Positions 19,507 to 27,611 are shown, counted from the stretch's first letter. The stretch is 64,000 nucleotides of DNA from Arthrobacter sp. OVS8 (GCA_028370155.1 CP116670.1:1054001-1118000), one strand, 5' to 3'. A program made the numbers and translations. The notes: generated from the letters alone by a model not told the origin.

Positions 19507-19613
19507 GAAATAAGCGGGAAATAGGCGGGCCACTAGTGACGGCAAGTGCGGCGCCTCTCGCAGAGAAATAAGCGGGAGATAGGCGTGCCACTAGTGACGG
19601 CAAGTGCGGCGCC
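19507..19613. repeat. 58-bp tandem repeat, two copies
   Basis: GAAATAAGCGGGAAATAGGC begins copies at 19507 and 19565; each continues through GCCACTAGTGACGGCAAGTG and ends GCGGCGCC. The 10-mer GCCACTAGTG also occurs once just before the HNH start (17373-17382), so it flanks that gene on both sides. Confidence 0.85.
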
Positions 19614-19919
19614 CTGGCACGTGAATTTGGAGGGCCGCCAGCGATGGCAACGGCAGCAGAAGGCCGCGTGCAGGCACCGGGCGGCCTCTTCTGGGCTAGC
19701 CGGCGGCGATGGCGACCCGTGCCATCAAAAGACGCGAGCGACCCGTGCGGTCAAGAGCGGTCAAGAGAAGCGAGCGACCTACCGGGGCCGGAAACCAGAA
19801 TGGGATAAGTTCGCAAAAGCTACGGGCTGCGGCTGAATGTGTTGCAAAAATTGCCCGGGGCTGCGGAAGATTCCCCGCCGCTTGGGGATGCCGCCGATAC
19901 CGGCACACACCGCGCCACC

Positions 19920-20045
19920 CTCGACACGCCTCGTGCCAGTGTTCAGCACCCCCGCGCCACCTTCGACACGCCTCGCGCCAGTGTTCAGCACCCCCGCCAC
20001 CTTCGACACGCCTCGCGCCAGTGTTCAGCACCCCCGCGCCACCTT
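19920..20045. repeat. 42-bp tandem repeat, three copies
   Basis: Units begin TCGACACGCCTCGCGCCAGT at 19921, 19963 and 20003 (periods 42 and 40; the second unit lacks two bases), each followed by GTTCAGCACCCCCGCGCCAC. Copies are contiguous with no spacers, so this is a minisatellite-like array and not CRISPR. Confidence 0.85.
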
Positions 20046-20156
20046 GAAACGCCCACGCCTTATTCGGCATGCCCAGGGCCATGTTCTTCAGAATGCCCGG
20101 CGCCATCCTGGGCGCGCAGCGTATTGTCTACGGCCCGACGGGCGGCCGTGTGGGCC

Positions 20157-21005
20157 CTACCGGGTGAGAGGTGGTGGGGCCAGCGGGAGCAACGCGGTTC
20201 CCGCTGCAGTGGTGTCGGCAGACATCTCCCACACCCGCCGCAGAGCGCAGAACTTCCACCAGTGGTGCTTCAAGACCTCCGGATTGGCACGCAGTGGACG
20301 GACCTCCGTCTGCCCGATTGCGACTGCCAGCAGAATCGGGGAATCGCCGTGCTGCCAGGCTTCCCACTCCCCTGCCACCGGATCCACGAGGCTTTCCTCC
20401 GCCTTCATGCCGGCCACCAACTGCATGACCACTTTGTCATCCAGCGGCTTGACCGTGCCGTCGCGGCTGGTCCCTTTGGTTTTGTAATCGATGAGGCAGA
20501 TCCGGCCATTGATCCTGGCTACGAGATCCAGGGTGCCGGCGTAGCCGACGGTCTTGTTCCAGACTGTGATCTCCGGGGCGATCGGCTCCACCTGGAAGAG
20601 ATCCCACCACTCATCGAAGCGGGCGGCGAAGGCTTCTTCACCGTTGGCGGCCAGGGCCTCCCTGGTTTCCTTCATCTGATGCGGGCGGCCCAGCGCACGC
20701 AACGCAACCTGCTCGCAGTAGTTGTGGACACGGTCCCCGCGCTTCGCGGCGTCGTCACGGTAAGACTCCGCCGCCTTGGCCGCACGGCTCACTGCCTGGC
20801 GCACCTTTGCCGGGCTGCCCAGGATGCCTGGCAGCGTGGGGTCCTGGGCGAGGCTATTGGCGCCCATGTACCCGAACCAACCGTCCAACCCGTGGGGCTG
20901 CTGGCCGATCACGGTGGTGATGGAGGGAACGGAGAATTGCTCTGACGTGGAGCGCGCATACATCCGGCCGTATTCCGTGGCATGGGCAAGAAGAGGGGCG
21001 GTCAT
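20157..21005 (-). CDS. PD-(D/E)XK nuclease-superfamily protein (RecB/Cas4-like)
   Basis: 282 residues, intact, ATG 21005. The central part contains a PD-(D/E)XK core: PEITVWNKTVGYAGTLDLVA, then GRICLIDYKTKG, giving the GTxD...DYKT pattern of RecB- and Cas4-type nucleases, followed by helix LDDKVVMQLVAG. Upstream, an N-terminal region reads SVPSITTVIG and GDRVHNYCEQVALRAL, with a His-x-x-x-Glu-like helix also seen in RecB-type phage exonucleases. No Cas4-type cysteine cluster is visible. It stands alone next to tRNA genes, with no helicase or cas gene. Phage-like or housekeeping origin cannot be decided here. Nuclease activity is inferred from the motif only. Confidence 0.6.
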   Translation of the reverse strand: MTAPLLAHATEYGRMYARSTSEQFSVPSITTVIGQQPHGLDGWFGYMGANSLAQDPTLPGILGSPAKVRQAVSRAAKAAESYRDDAAKRGDRVHNYCEQVALRALGRPHQMKETREALAANGEEAFAARFDEWWDLFQVEPIAPEITVWNKTVGYAGTLDLVARINGRICLIDYKTKGTSRDGTVKPLDDKVVMQLVAGMKAEESLVDPVAGEWEAWQHGDSPILLAVAIGQTEVRPLRANPEVLKHHWWKFCALRRVWEMSADTTAAGTALLPLAPPPLTR

Positions 21006-21067
21006 GGGACGACTCTTTCACGGGGGTCTGACAGTGGAGAAACCGGCGGTCCGGCTGCACTAACAAG

Positions 21068-21104
21068 AATGGTCCGCCCCGCTCGGTGAGCGGAACGGAC
21101 CATT
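21068..21104 (-). terminator. intrinsic terminator after tRNA-Val(CAC)
   Basis: Arms AATGGTCCG (21068-21076) and CGGACCATT (21096-21104) pair perfectly, with inner CCGCTC/GAGCGG pairing. On the minus strand the stem is followed by CTTGTT. It sits 7 bases beyond the tRNA 3' end and separates it from the nuclease-like gene. Confidence 0.8.
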
Positions 21105-21111
21105 TATTGGG

Positions 21112-21183
21112 TGGGCGATACTGGGTTCGAACCAGTGACCTCTTCGGTGTGAACGAAGCGCGCTACCACTGCGCCAATCGCCC
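21112..21183 (-). tRNA. tRNA-Val (anticodon CAC)
   Basis: 72 bases. The acceptor stem GGGCGAT/ATCGCCC is perfect, the anticodon loop is TTCACAC inside a CTTCG/CGAAG stem, and the T arm contains GGTTCGAACC. No CCA is encoded. Transcribed leftward, away from the five plus-strand tRNA genes. Confidence 0.95.
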
Positions 21184-21339
21184 CAATGCCATTGAATGCT
21201 AGCCCACCCTGGCGGAATTTAGAAATCGGAGCCCAACGCCGCGCTTGCGTCACCAACCGAGCCCTCCGCCTGACACCCTTACGAACCCGCCAAGCCCCTT
21301 AGCCAGTGGCGGCCGACCCGGTGGCGATACCCGAAGAGG

Positions 21340-21369
21340 CTTGCTAATTACAGCACTGTAATTAGCAAG
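21340..21369. promoter_or_regulatory. perfect 14-bp-arm AT-rich palindrome
   Basis: Arms CTTGCTAATTACAG (21340-21353) and CTGTAATTAGCAAG (21356-21369) with a 2-base centre. It is strikingly AT-rich in this GC-rich background and lies between the two divergent tRNA transcription units. The size and symmetry suit a binding site for a dimeric regulator; no T tract follows, so a terminator is unlikely. No protein gene adjoins it. Function unknown. Confidence 0.6.
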
Positions 21370-21424
21370 AACCGCTAGAACTCAAGGATGCGGGGGTCTC
21401 TGCCCGCGCCGTCGTCGTCCCGAT

Positions 21425-21451
21425 TTGTAAGTTCCCTGAACCTCCTATAGA
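21425..21451 (+). promoter_or_regulatory. possible promoter of the tRNA array
   Basis: TTGTAA (21425-21430) and TATAGA (21446-21451) resemble -35 and -10 boxes, with a short 15-base spacer, about 60 bases before tRNA-Gly. Spacing is below optimal, so this is tentative. Confidence 0.3.
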
Positions 21452-21511
21452 GTTCTTACTCGTTGGAACGCGAGGAAATGCCGATTGCGGCGGGGAATTG
21501 CAGACAATATT

Positions 21512-21584
<73 letters not shown>

Positions 21585-21629
21585 CGCAGGACACTGTCAC
21601 GGTATGGTTCTTCGGAATCCTATCTACAC

Positions 21630-21700
21630 GGTGGGTTGGCCGAGAGGCGAGGCAGCGGCCTGCAAAGCCGTATACACGGGTTCGAATCCCGTACCCACCT
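21630..21700 (+). tRNA. tRNA-Cys (anticodon GCA)
   Basis: 71 bases: GGTGGGT/ACCCACC acceptor stem, anticodon loop CTGCAAA, T arm GGGTTCGAATCCC. No encoded CCA. It stands between the first Gly and Val genes. Confidence 0.95.
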
Positions 21701-21739
21701 CGGTGAAAACCCTGGTTTCCGGTTTAGGTCGGATGCAAG

Positions 21740-21811
21740 GGGCGATTGGCGCAGCGGTAGCGCGCTTCCCTGACACGGAAGAGGTCACTGGTTCGATCCC
21801 AGTATCGCCCA
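21740..21811 (+). tRNA. tRNA-Val (anticodon GAC), copy 1
   Basis: 72 bases: GGGCGAT/ATCGCCC acceptor stem, anticodon loop CTGACAC in CTTCC/GGAAG, T arm TGGTTCGATCCCA. The CCA end is encoded (21812-21814). Body identical to the copy at 21983. Confidence 0.96.
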
Positions 21812-21871
21812 CCAAAGTAAGGCAACTTGCTTGATGCAGTACCACCGGCCCAGCCGGCATGGACTAAAAAT

Positions 21872-21944
<73 letters not shown>

Positions 21945-21982
21945 CTCTTCATTACAACTCCACACCGGATCCTTCCGGTTGC

Positions 21983-22054
21983 GGGCGATTGGCGCAGCGG
22001 TAGCGCGCTTCCCTGACACGGAAGAGGTCACTGGTTCGATCCCAGTATCGCCCA
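21983..22054 (+). tRNA. tRNA-Val (anticodon GAC), copy 2
   Basis: Same sequence as 21740-21811, with encoded CCA (22055-22057). Last tRNA of the array, followed at once by an intrinsic terminator. Confidence 0.96.
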
Positions 22055-22060
22055 CCACTA

Positions 22061-22086
22061 AAGCAGCTCCCCCGGAGCTGCTTTTT
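22061..22086 (+). terminator. intrinsic terminator of the tRNA array
   Basis: Perfect stem AAGCAGCTCC / GGAGCTGCTT with a 3-base loop, followed by TTTTT (22082-22086). Begins four bases past the CCA of the last tRNA. Confidence 0.93.
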
Positions 22087-22225
22087 ACCCTGCGGGTCCT
22101 TCTACCCTGTTCGCCTGAAGCGATTTCTTTTACCCTCTGGGCGGACACCCTTGGCACCCCCGCCACCTCCCGCTAGGGTGGAAAACGCTAGGAGCGATCT
22201 GGCTCCGCGACCGAAGGAGGTGCCC

Positions 22226-22465
22226 GTGGGTTTACTTGACGATCTAAAGGGCAAGGCTCAGCAAGTTATTGGTGGCAACGAAGGAGCCATCAAGGACGGC
22301 ATCGAGAAAGCCGGCGACTTCGTCGACTCCAAAACCGGCGGAAAGCACGCCGACAAAATCGATGCTGTGCAGCGCGGCGCTTCCGACTTCGTGGACAAGG
22401 CGAACGATCGGCCGAACACGGCCCCCGTCGCCGAACAGCCTCCCGTCGCCGGTGAGCCCCCGTAA
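22226..22465 (+). CDS. Rv0909/MT0933-family antitoxin-like protein
   Basis: 79 residues from GTG 22226, with AAGGAGG just upstream. The N-terminal half VGLLDDLKGKAQQVIGGNEG and then IEKAGDFVDSKTGGKHADKI is the MT0933-type antitoxin pattern, followed by a Pro-rich tail. In mycobacteria Rv0909 is paired with the toxin Rv0910; here no SRPBCC-type toxin gene is adjacent, since the next genes are zapE (convergent) and tRNAs. It may be an orphan antitoxin or a small stress-type protein. Helical and highly charged, cytoplasmic. Confidence 0.75.
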   Translation: MGLLDDLKGKAQQVIGGNEGAIKDGIEKAGDFVDSKTGGKHADKIDAVQRGASDFVDKANDRPNTAPVAEQPPVAGEPP

Positions 22466-22695
22466 CCGGGGAACCCCGCCAGCCTGGCCTCTGACCCAGA
22501 TACGTCAGCGAGGTGCCGGTCCCGCCGAGAGGCGGCGCCGGCACCTCCGGCGTTTAACGGCACACGGCATTTAACGGCACACCGCACGACGCCGAGGATC
22601 GCCGCCCCGCACCGTGACTATCAGCCGCGGCGCGCCGCGCCCATCAGTACCGCCGCCGCGCGCCACACGAATCCCCTCTGCCGCGGCACTTAACG

Positions 22696-22764
22696 AAGCA
22701 ACGCGGGGTCACTCATCGTCCATCCGGTGCATCAGGATGGGCTGTCAGTGACCCCGCGTTGCTT
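22696..22764. terminator. inverted repeat between convergent genes, second family member
   Basis: Arms AAGCAACGCGGGGTCACT (22696-22713) and AGTGACCCCGCGTTGCTT (22747-22764) are perfect 18-bp complements; inside, CATCC (22721-22725) pairs with GGATG (22735-22739). It lies between the antitoxin gene and zapE, which converge. Rest of this 306-base gap (22466-22695): nothing recognised. Shares the AACGCGGGGTCACT arm with 6434-6496. Confidence 0.75.
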
Positions 22765-22771
22765 GTGAACG

Positions 22772-23809
22772 TCAGGAGGGTTCGTGGTTCTGGCCTTCAC
22801 GGGCCAGTGCGGTGAGGCGCGAAACGGCGCGGAAGTACTTCTTCATGTACCCGCCGGTCATCATTTCCTCGGTGAACAGCTGGTCGAACGGCACGCCGCT
22901 GGCCAGGATCGGCACGTCCTTGTCGTAGAGCCTGTCGGCGAGAACCACAAAGCGCAGCGCGACGGCCTGCTCGGTAATGGTGTGGACGTTCTTCCAGACC
23001 ACACCCTCGATGCCGTCGAGCAGCTGGCGGTAGCGGCTCGGGTGGACGCCGGCCAGGTGGTCGATCAGGGTGCTGAATTCATCGCGCGCCACCGTTTTCC
23101 CGTGGAACTCGCTCTGCATGTGGTGCGTCAGCTGCTCGTTCGGCAGCGGCTGCGGCGCGGCGGGCAGGCCGCGGTGACGGAAGTCCTCGCCGTCGATCCG
23201 GACGACGTCGAACTGGTCGGCCAGCACCTGGATTTCACGGGCGAAGTCGACGGCGGCAAAACGGCCGTCGCCCAGGGAACCCGGCAGGGTGTTGGACGTG
23301 GCAGCAAGCTTGACGCCGGCGTCGGCCAGTTCGCGCATAAGCCGGGACATCAGCACAGTGTCGCCCGGATCATCGAGCTCAAATTCGTCGATGCAGACCA
23401 GCTTGTAGTGGCTCAGGGCCTCGACAGTCTTGCGGAAGGACAGCGCCCCCACCAGGTTGGTGTATTCAACGAAGGTGCCGAAGGCCTTGGGCCCGGGGGC
23501 GGCGTGCCACAGCGAGGCGAGCAAATGGGTCTTGCCGACGCCGAAGCCGCCGTCGAGGTAGATCCCGGCCCGGGACATGTCCTTCTTGCCGAAGAGGCGT
23601 TTGAAGAGCCCGTCGCCGTCGCGTGCACCGACATTTGCCGCGAATCCCTCCAGCGCCTTGACCGCGACGGCCTGGCTGGGCTGGGACGGATCCGGCCGGT
23701 AGCTGGAAAACGAAACCTCACCGAAGCGCGGCGAGGGATAAAAACCGTTGAGGAGTTCATCCACTGAAACTGCCGGGGTGCGGGCGGCGAGCTGTTCGAT
23801 CTGTACCAA
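22772..23809 (-). CDS. zapE: cell division protein ZapE / AFG1-like ATPase
   Basis: 345 residues, intact. AFG1-type P-loop ATPase: Walker A GGFGVGKTHLLAS at about residue 88, Walker B KLVCIDEFELDDPGDT, sensor region LAATSNTLPGSLGDGRF, and the C-terminal AVALRFVVLADRLYDKDVP. In E. coli ZapE acts on the Z ring and the mitochondrial homologue in protein turnover; the role in actinobacteria is inferred. The frame begins at TTG 23809 (LVQIEQLAARTPAVSVDEL), which matches homologues as I recall them; no strong ribosome site is visible. It diverges from sseA. Confidence 0.9.
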   Translation of the reverse strand: MVQIEQLAARTPAVSVDELLNGFYPSPRFGEVSFSSYRPDPSQPSQAVAVKALEGFAANVGARDGDGLFKRLFGKKDMSRAGIYLDGGFGVGKTHLLASLWHAAPGPKAFGTFVEYTNLVGALSFRKTVEALSHYKLVCIDEFELDDPGDTVLMSRLMRELADAGVKLAATSNTLPGSLGDGRFAAVDFAREIQVLADQFDVVRIDGEDFRHRGLPAAPQPLPNEQLTHHMQSEFHGKTVARDEFSTLIDHLAGVHPSRYRQLLDGIEGVVWKNVHTITEQAVALRFVVLADRLYDKDVPILASGVPFDQLFTEEMMTGGYMKKYFRAVSRLTALAREGQNHEPS

Positions 23810-24048
23810 GGTGGTCCGTTCTGCTGGTCTTTGTCCCCAGAAAGAATACCGGCAATGTCCGCGCCGCTCGTCGGTCCGCCGGCGGGCGGCGTGGACGGAA
23901 GGACTTCACGTGACGAAGGCCATATTTCCGAGTGTGAACCCGGTGGAGCAATCCCGGCGGGGCGTGGTTAGTGTTGGAGAAGGCCCGGCGCCGTTATTCG
24001 ATCCCTCCATGGCCCGGCCTCCTGACCGTTTCAGTGAAAGGCCATCAA

Positions 24049-24966
24049 ATGCCCTACCCCGTTGAGCAGAACGAGAAGTTCGCCGCCTACGCCCACCCCG
24101 AGCGGCTCGTGTCCACCGAGTGGCTGGCTGCCGCGATCGACTCCGGCGCCCTCCAGGACGGCAAGCTTGTGGTGGTGGAATCCGACGAGGACGTTCTGCT
24201 GTACGAGACCGGCCACATCCCGGGAGCCGTGAAGATCGACTGGCACACCGACCTGAACGACGAGGTCACCCGCGACTACGTGGACGGCGAGGCCTTCGGT
24301 GCCCTCGCCGCGGCCAAGGGAATCTCCCGGGACAGCACCGTGGTCATCTACGGCGACAAGTCCAACTGGTGGGCGGCGTACGCGCTGTGGGTCTTTACGC
24401 TGTTCGGGCACGAGGACGTCCGGCTGCTCGACGGCGGCCGGGACAAGTGGATCGCCGAAGGCCGGGCCATCACCACGGACAAGTCGGCCACCACGCCCGG
24501 TGAGTACCCCGTCGTCGAGCGCAACGACGCCCCGATCCGCGCCTTCAAGGAAGACGTGCTTGCCCACTTCGGCAAGCCGCTGATCGACGTCCGCTCCGCC
24601 GAGGAATACACAGGCCAGCGCACGCACATGCCGGCCTACCCCGAGGAAGGCGCCCTGCGCGGCGGGCACATCCCCACCGCGGCGTCCATCCCGTGGGCGC
24701 GTGCGGCTGCCGAAGACGGCACCTACCGCAACCGCCCCGAACTCGAGGCCCTCTACCTCGGCGAGGCCGGGCTGAAGGAAGGCGACGACGTCGTGGCGTA
24801 CTGCCGTATCGGCGAGCGTTCCAGCCACACGTGGTTCGCACTCAAGTACCTGCTGGGCTTCGAAACGGTCCGTAACTACGACGGGTCCTGGACCGAATGG
24901 GGCAACGCCGTCCGCGTCCCCATCGTCAAGGGCACCGAGCGCGGCACGGTTCCGGCCGCCAAGTAG
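24049..24966 (+). CDS. sseA: thiosulfate sulfurtransferase (SseA-type rhodanese)
   Basis: 305 residues, intact, ATG 24049 with AAAGG upstream. Two rhodanese domains: the inactive N-terminal one (about 20-150; [20 protein letters not shown]) and the catalytic C-terminal one (about 170-290) with active-site loop [15 protein letters not shown], the CRIGERSS variant of actinobacterial SseA. It moves sulfane sulfur to acceptors. It is followed 21 bases later by a sufE gene, as in mycobacteria where SseA and a SufE-like protein cooperate. Confidence 0.93.
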   Translation: MPYPVEQNEKFAAYAHPERLVSTEWLAAAIDSGALQDGKLVVVESDEDVLLYETGHIPGAVKIDWHTDLNDEVTRDYVDGEAFGALAAAKGISRDSTVVIYGDKSNWWAAYALWVFTLFGHEDVRLLDGGRDKWIAEGRAITTDKSATTPGEYPVVERNDAPIRAFKEDVLAHFGKPLIDVRSAEEYTGQRTHMPAYPEEGALRGGHIPTAASIPWARAAAEDGTYRNRPELEALYLGEAGLKEGDDVVAYCRIGERSSHTWFALKYLLGFETVRNYDGSWTEWGNAVRVPIVKGTERGTVPAAK

Positions 24967-24987
24967 CCCGGGCGTAAGCTGGAAGAG

Positions 24988-25444
24988 ATGAATACTGCTG
25001 CCCTTCCCACCGCACTGGCGGAAATTGTTGACGACTTCCAGGCCGTCACCGAGCCCGAACGGCTCCAACTGCTGCTCGAGTTCTCCCGTGAGCTTCCGGA
25101 ACTCCCGGAACGGCAAGGACCACCCGGAGCTGATGGAGCAGGTGGTCGAGTGCCAGTCACCGTTGTTCCTGACCATAGAGATGGAAAAGTCCGACAGCGG
25201 CGCGGCCGACAGCGTCCGGCTCTTCTTCAAAGCACCGCCGGAGGCCCCTACCACCCGCGGCTTCGCGGGAGTGCTGCACGAAGGCCTCGACGGGCTGAGC
25301 CCGGCGGAGATCCTGTCCGTCCCGGATGACATGCCGGAACTGCTGGGACTGACCAGGGCCATCACTCCGCTGCGGATGCGCGGGATGACCGCGATGCTGG
25401 GCCGGATCAAGCGCAAGGTTGCTGCCCTCCCGCAGCAGTCCTGA
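24988..25444 (+). CDS. sufE: SufE-family cysteine desulfuration protein, one frameshift site
   Basis: Repaired length about 152 residues. MNTAALPTALAEIVDDFQAV opens, then LELLLEFS-type helix (LQLLLEFSRELPELP). The active cysteine is in QVVECQSPLFLTIEME, which is in the second frame. The C-terminus reads TPLRMRGMTAMLGRIKRKV. Two bases appear lost near 25110 (PER to KDHPELMEQ), outside a homopolymer. Accepts persulfide sulfur; partner probably SseA, its direct upstream neighbour. Confidence 0.9.
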
Positions 25445-25486
25445 CGGATACCCGGTCACTGAGGCACCAGGACAAAACGGAAACTC

Positions 25487-25981
25487 ATGGCACGCAAACA
25501 GGCGTCACAGGGAACCCCGGCCACCGCCGTACTGGCGGCCGCCGGGGTTCCCTTCGTCGCGCACCCCTACAGCCACGACCCCGCAGCCGCCAGCTACGGC
25601 CTCGAAGCGGCGGAAGTGCTCGGCATTGACCCGGCCCGGGTGTTCAAAACCCTGATGGTCGACGTCGACGGCCGGCTCGCCGTCGGCGTCGTGCCGGTGA
25701 GCGGGAACCTGGACCTCAAGGCGATGGCGGCCGCGCTGGGCGGCAAAAGGCGGCCATGGCGGACCCGGCAGCAGCGGAGCGCCGCACCGGCTACGTGCTG
25801 GGGGCATCTCGCCGCTGGGCCAACGGCAGCCCTCCCCACCGTCCTGGATGACAGCGCCCTGGGCCTGGACACGATCCTGGTCTCGGGCGGAAGGCGCGGC
25901 CTCGACATCGAGCTGAGCCCGGCGGAACTGATCCGCCTTACCGGGGCTCGCACGGCAAGGATTGGCGCCGGCAGGAAGTAG
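25487..25981 (+). CDS. ybaK: Cys-tRNA(Pro)/Ala-type deacylase YbaK, scrambled middle
   Basis: 164 residues as read, but residues about 87-118 are in wrong frames. Three single-base losses (A of the run at 25745-25748, G of GGGGG near 25802, C of CCC near 25833) cancel, so the frame stays open. Restoring them gives GGKKAAMADPAAAERRTGYV and GGISPLGQRQPLPTVLDD, which is what YbaK proteins carry (GGISP, G...P.). N-terminal FVAHPYSHDPAAASYGLEAA and C-terminal SPAELIRLTGART are intact. Hydrolyses mischarged Cys-tRNA(Pro). The enzyme is probably normal in the organism. Confidence 0.9.
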   Translation: MARKQASQGTPATAVLAAAGVPFVAHPYSHDPAAASYGLEAAEVLGIDPARVFKTLMVDVDGRLAVGVVPVSGNLDLKAMAAALGGKRRPWRTRQQRSAAPATCWGHLAAGPTAALPTVLDDSALGLDTILVSGGRRGLDIELSPAELIRLTGARTARIGAGRK

Positions 25982-26089
25982 CCGGGAAAGAAACGCGCAC
26001 CAGCAACCTAATGGACCGGGGCAGCGGGCCGGACGCGCACCGAGTGGGCAGCACACGGCAGTGTTGTTGAAAAACACTGCCGATAAGTG

Positions 26090-27425
26090 TCAACTCGGCG
26101 GGGCAGCAGCCTCGGGGTCAGGAGCCTCGGGGTTCGGCTGGCCGGGATTCGCACGGGGTGCCAGCTGCTGACCAAGCCAGGCCGTAACCAGCCGCTCCCA
26201 GCGCTCCGGATCCACGTTCCATTCCTTGGTGTGCCGGGCGCGTTCGAAGGTCTCGAAGGTGACCATCTCCGGGTTCTTTTCGGCCAGGGCCGCGGACGGG
26301 CCGTAGGGGACGTATTCGTCGTCGACGCTGTGGATGATCAGGGTCGGCGTCCGCAGTTCCACGGCACGGGAAACCCAGTCCATCGCCTTCAGGTCCACCG
26401 GCGCGGCGAGCCCGGTCAGCCGCCGCCCAGCTTGTGGCTCATCATCAGCTGCCCGTACCTGCCCACTGCCGACGGGATCCGGTTGAGCTCGGCGTGGTGC
26501 GCCAGCACGTTCACCCAGTTGATGACGGGTGCGTCCAGCACCATCGCCCGGATCAGGGGTGGTAGTGGGACAAATCGGCGGTCTGGAGGCAGATGGCCCC
26601 GCCCATGGACCAGCCGAAAAGCACCACTTCCCGGGCGCCATGCTCCAGCGCAAAACCGATGGCCGCCTCGACGTCGCGCCACTCGGTGGAGCCCAGGCCG
26701 TAGCGCCCGTCCTGCGCCGACGGCGCCAGGCCGTCATTGCGGTAGGTGATCACCAGGCTGGACATGCCCAGTTCGCGGGCGGTCCGGACGGCCCGCAGGC
26801 ATTCCTGCCGGCTCGCGCCGCGCCCGTGAACCATAATCGCCCAGACGCCCGATTCCTGCGGGGCCCGGACGAGCCACGCCGGTGCGGTCCCGCCGTCGAC
26901 CTCGATGTCCACGTCCTCCGATGGCAGGCCGATGCTGGCGGGGTCGGGGTACGCGGCCCCGCTCCAGTATCCGCGGCGTGCCGTGCTGAGGTCCCCGCTG
27001 TAGACGGTTTCGACTTCGCGCTGCACGGTGCGTTCGGCCGGCGAGTAGGACACGATCCGGCCGATCCGGGCGTGGCCCTGGCCGCCGTCGAAGAAGAACC
27101 CGTAAACGCCCTCGACCGTGGCCTCGGGGGTGGCCGCGAGGATGAGCTCCAGCCCGTGCGCGCCCCGGATCACCGCGAGCACTTCCTGGTCCTCCTCCCT
27201 GACCCGGGCGGGAGTGATCACCCGGCGGGCGAAATAGAGGGCCAGGGCTGAGGAGCCGGCAGCCAGCAGACCGGCCGCGGCGCTCCCGCCGATGATGCCG
27301 GCCACCGCCCACTTGGCGCTGCCCGGAACGGAAACTTCGGCGGAGTTCGCGACGGCGCGGGCGGCCTTTCCACGGGCGGTGGAGATCCGCTGCGGGTCCG
27401 GCAGGAGGCGTGAGGAGGAAGCCAT
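26090..27425 (-). CDS. alpha/beta hydrolase, membrane-anchored, two frameshifts
   Basis: Repaired length is 445 residues from ATG 27425. A basic N-terminus is followed by a hydrophobic helix (about 38-65: WAVAGIIGGSAAAGLLAAGS), probably a membrane anchor. The hydrolase domain has VVLFGWSMGGAICLQ with nucleophile Ser, the acid in IIHSVDDEYVPYG and the histidine in ERARHTKEW. Oxyanion segment IMVHGRGASRQE. Breaks lie near 26560 (SHYHP to LIRAMVLDAPV) and near 26420 (HKLGG to LTGLAAPVD). Substrate unknown. The tail is Pro/Ala-rich. No operon partner. Confidence 0.85.
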
Positions 27426-27611
27426 GGCACCATTCTTACCGAACTCCCCGCCTGGAGTGGCATCCGCGGGCGCCACGAACCCCAGCGGGCAGATTCGCTG
27501 ATGCCCGCCGCACGCTCCGCAACTGCCGCGCAGGGCCGGCAATGCGGCGTCGTGCGGGCAGTCGGTGCCCCAATCCGTGCGGGTGCCCCGGCGCGCGACT
27601 AGGCTGGGGGC

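Larger units (their letters stand above)
19363..20156. other. gene-free repeat region downstream of the HNH gene
   Basis: About 790 bases without a supported gene. It holds the 58-base repeat at 19507-19613, a 10-base tandem GCGGTCAAGA at 19747-19766 and the 42-base repeat at 19920-20045. Open frames here have repetitive, biased composition and no ribosome sites. The nuclease-like gene ends at 20157 on the other strand, so the region separates convergent genes. Confidence 0.7.
21184..21511. other. intergenic region between divergent tRNA genes
   Basis: 328 bases with no gene. It should hold promoters for tRNA-Val(CAC) leftward and the five-tRNA array rightward. The only strong structure is the AT-rich palindrome at 21340-21369. 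Confidence 0.6.

Noticed and set aside
19920..20045. CRISPR array
   Set aside because: Units are directly adjacent with no unique spacers, and there are no cas genes.
22226..22465. A complete toxin-antitoxin operon
   Set aside because: Only the antitoxin-like gene is present; the flanks are tRNA genes and convergent zapE.
24031..25416. 461-codon minus-strand open frame opposite sseA and sufE
   Set aside because: Shadow of two well-supported sulfur-transfer genes; no conserved motif.
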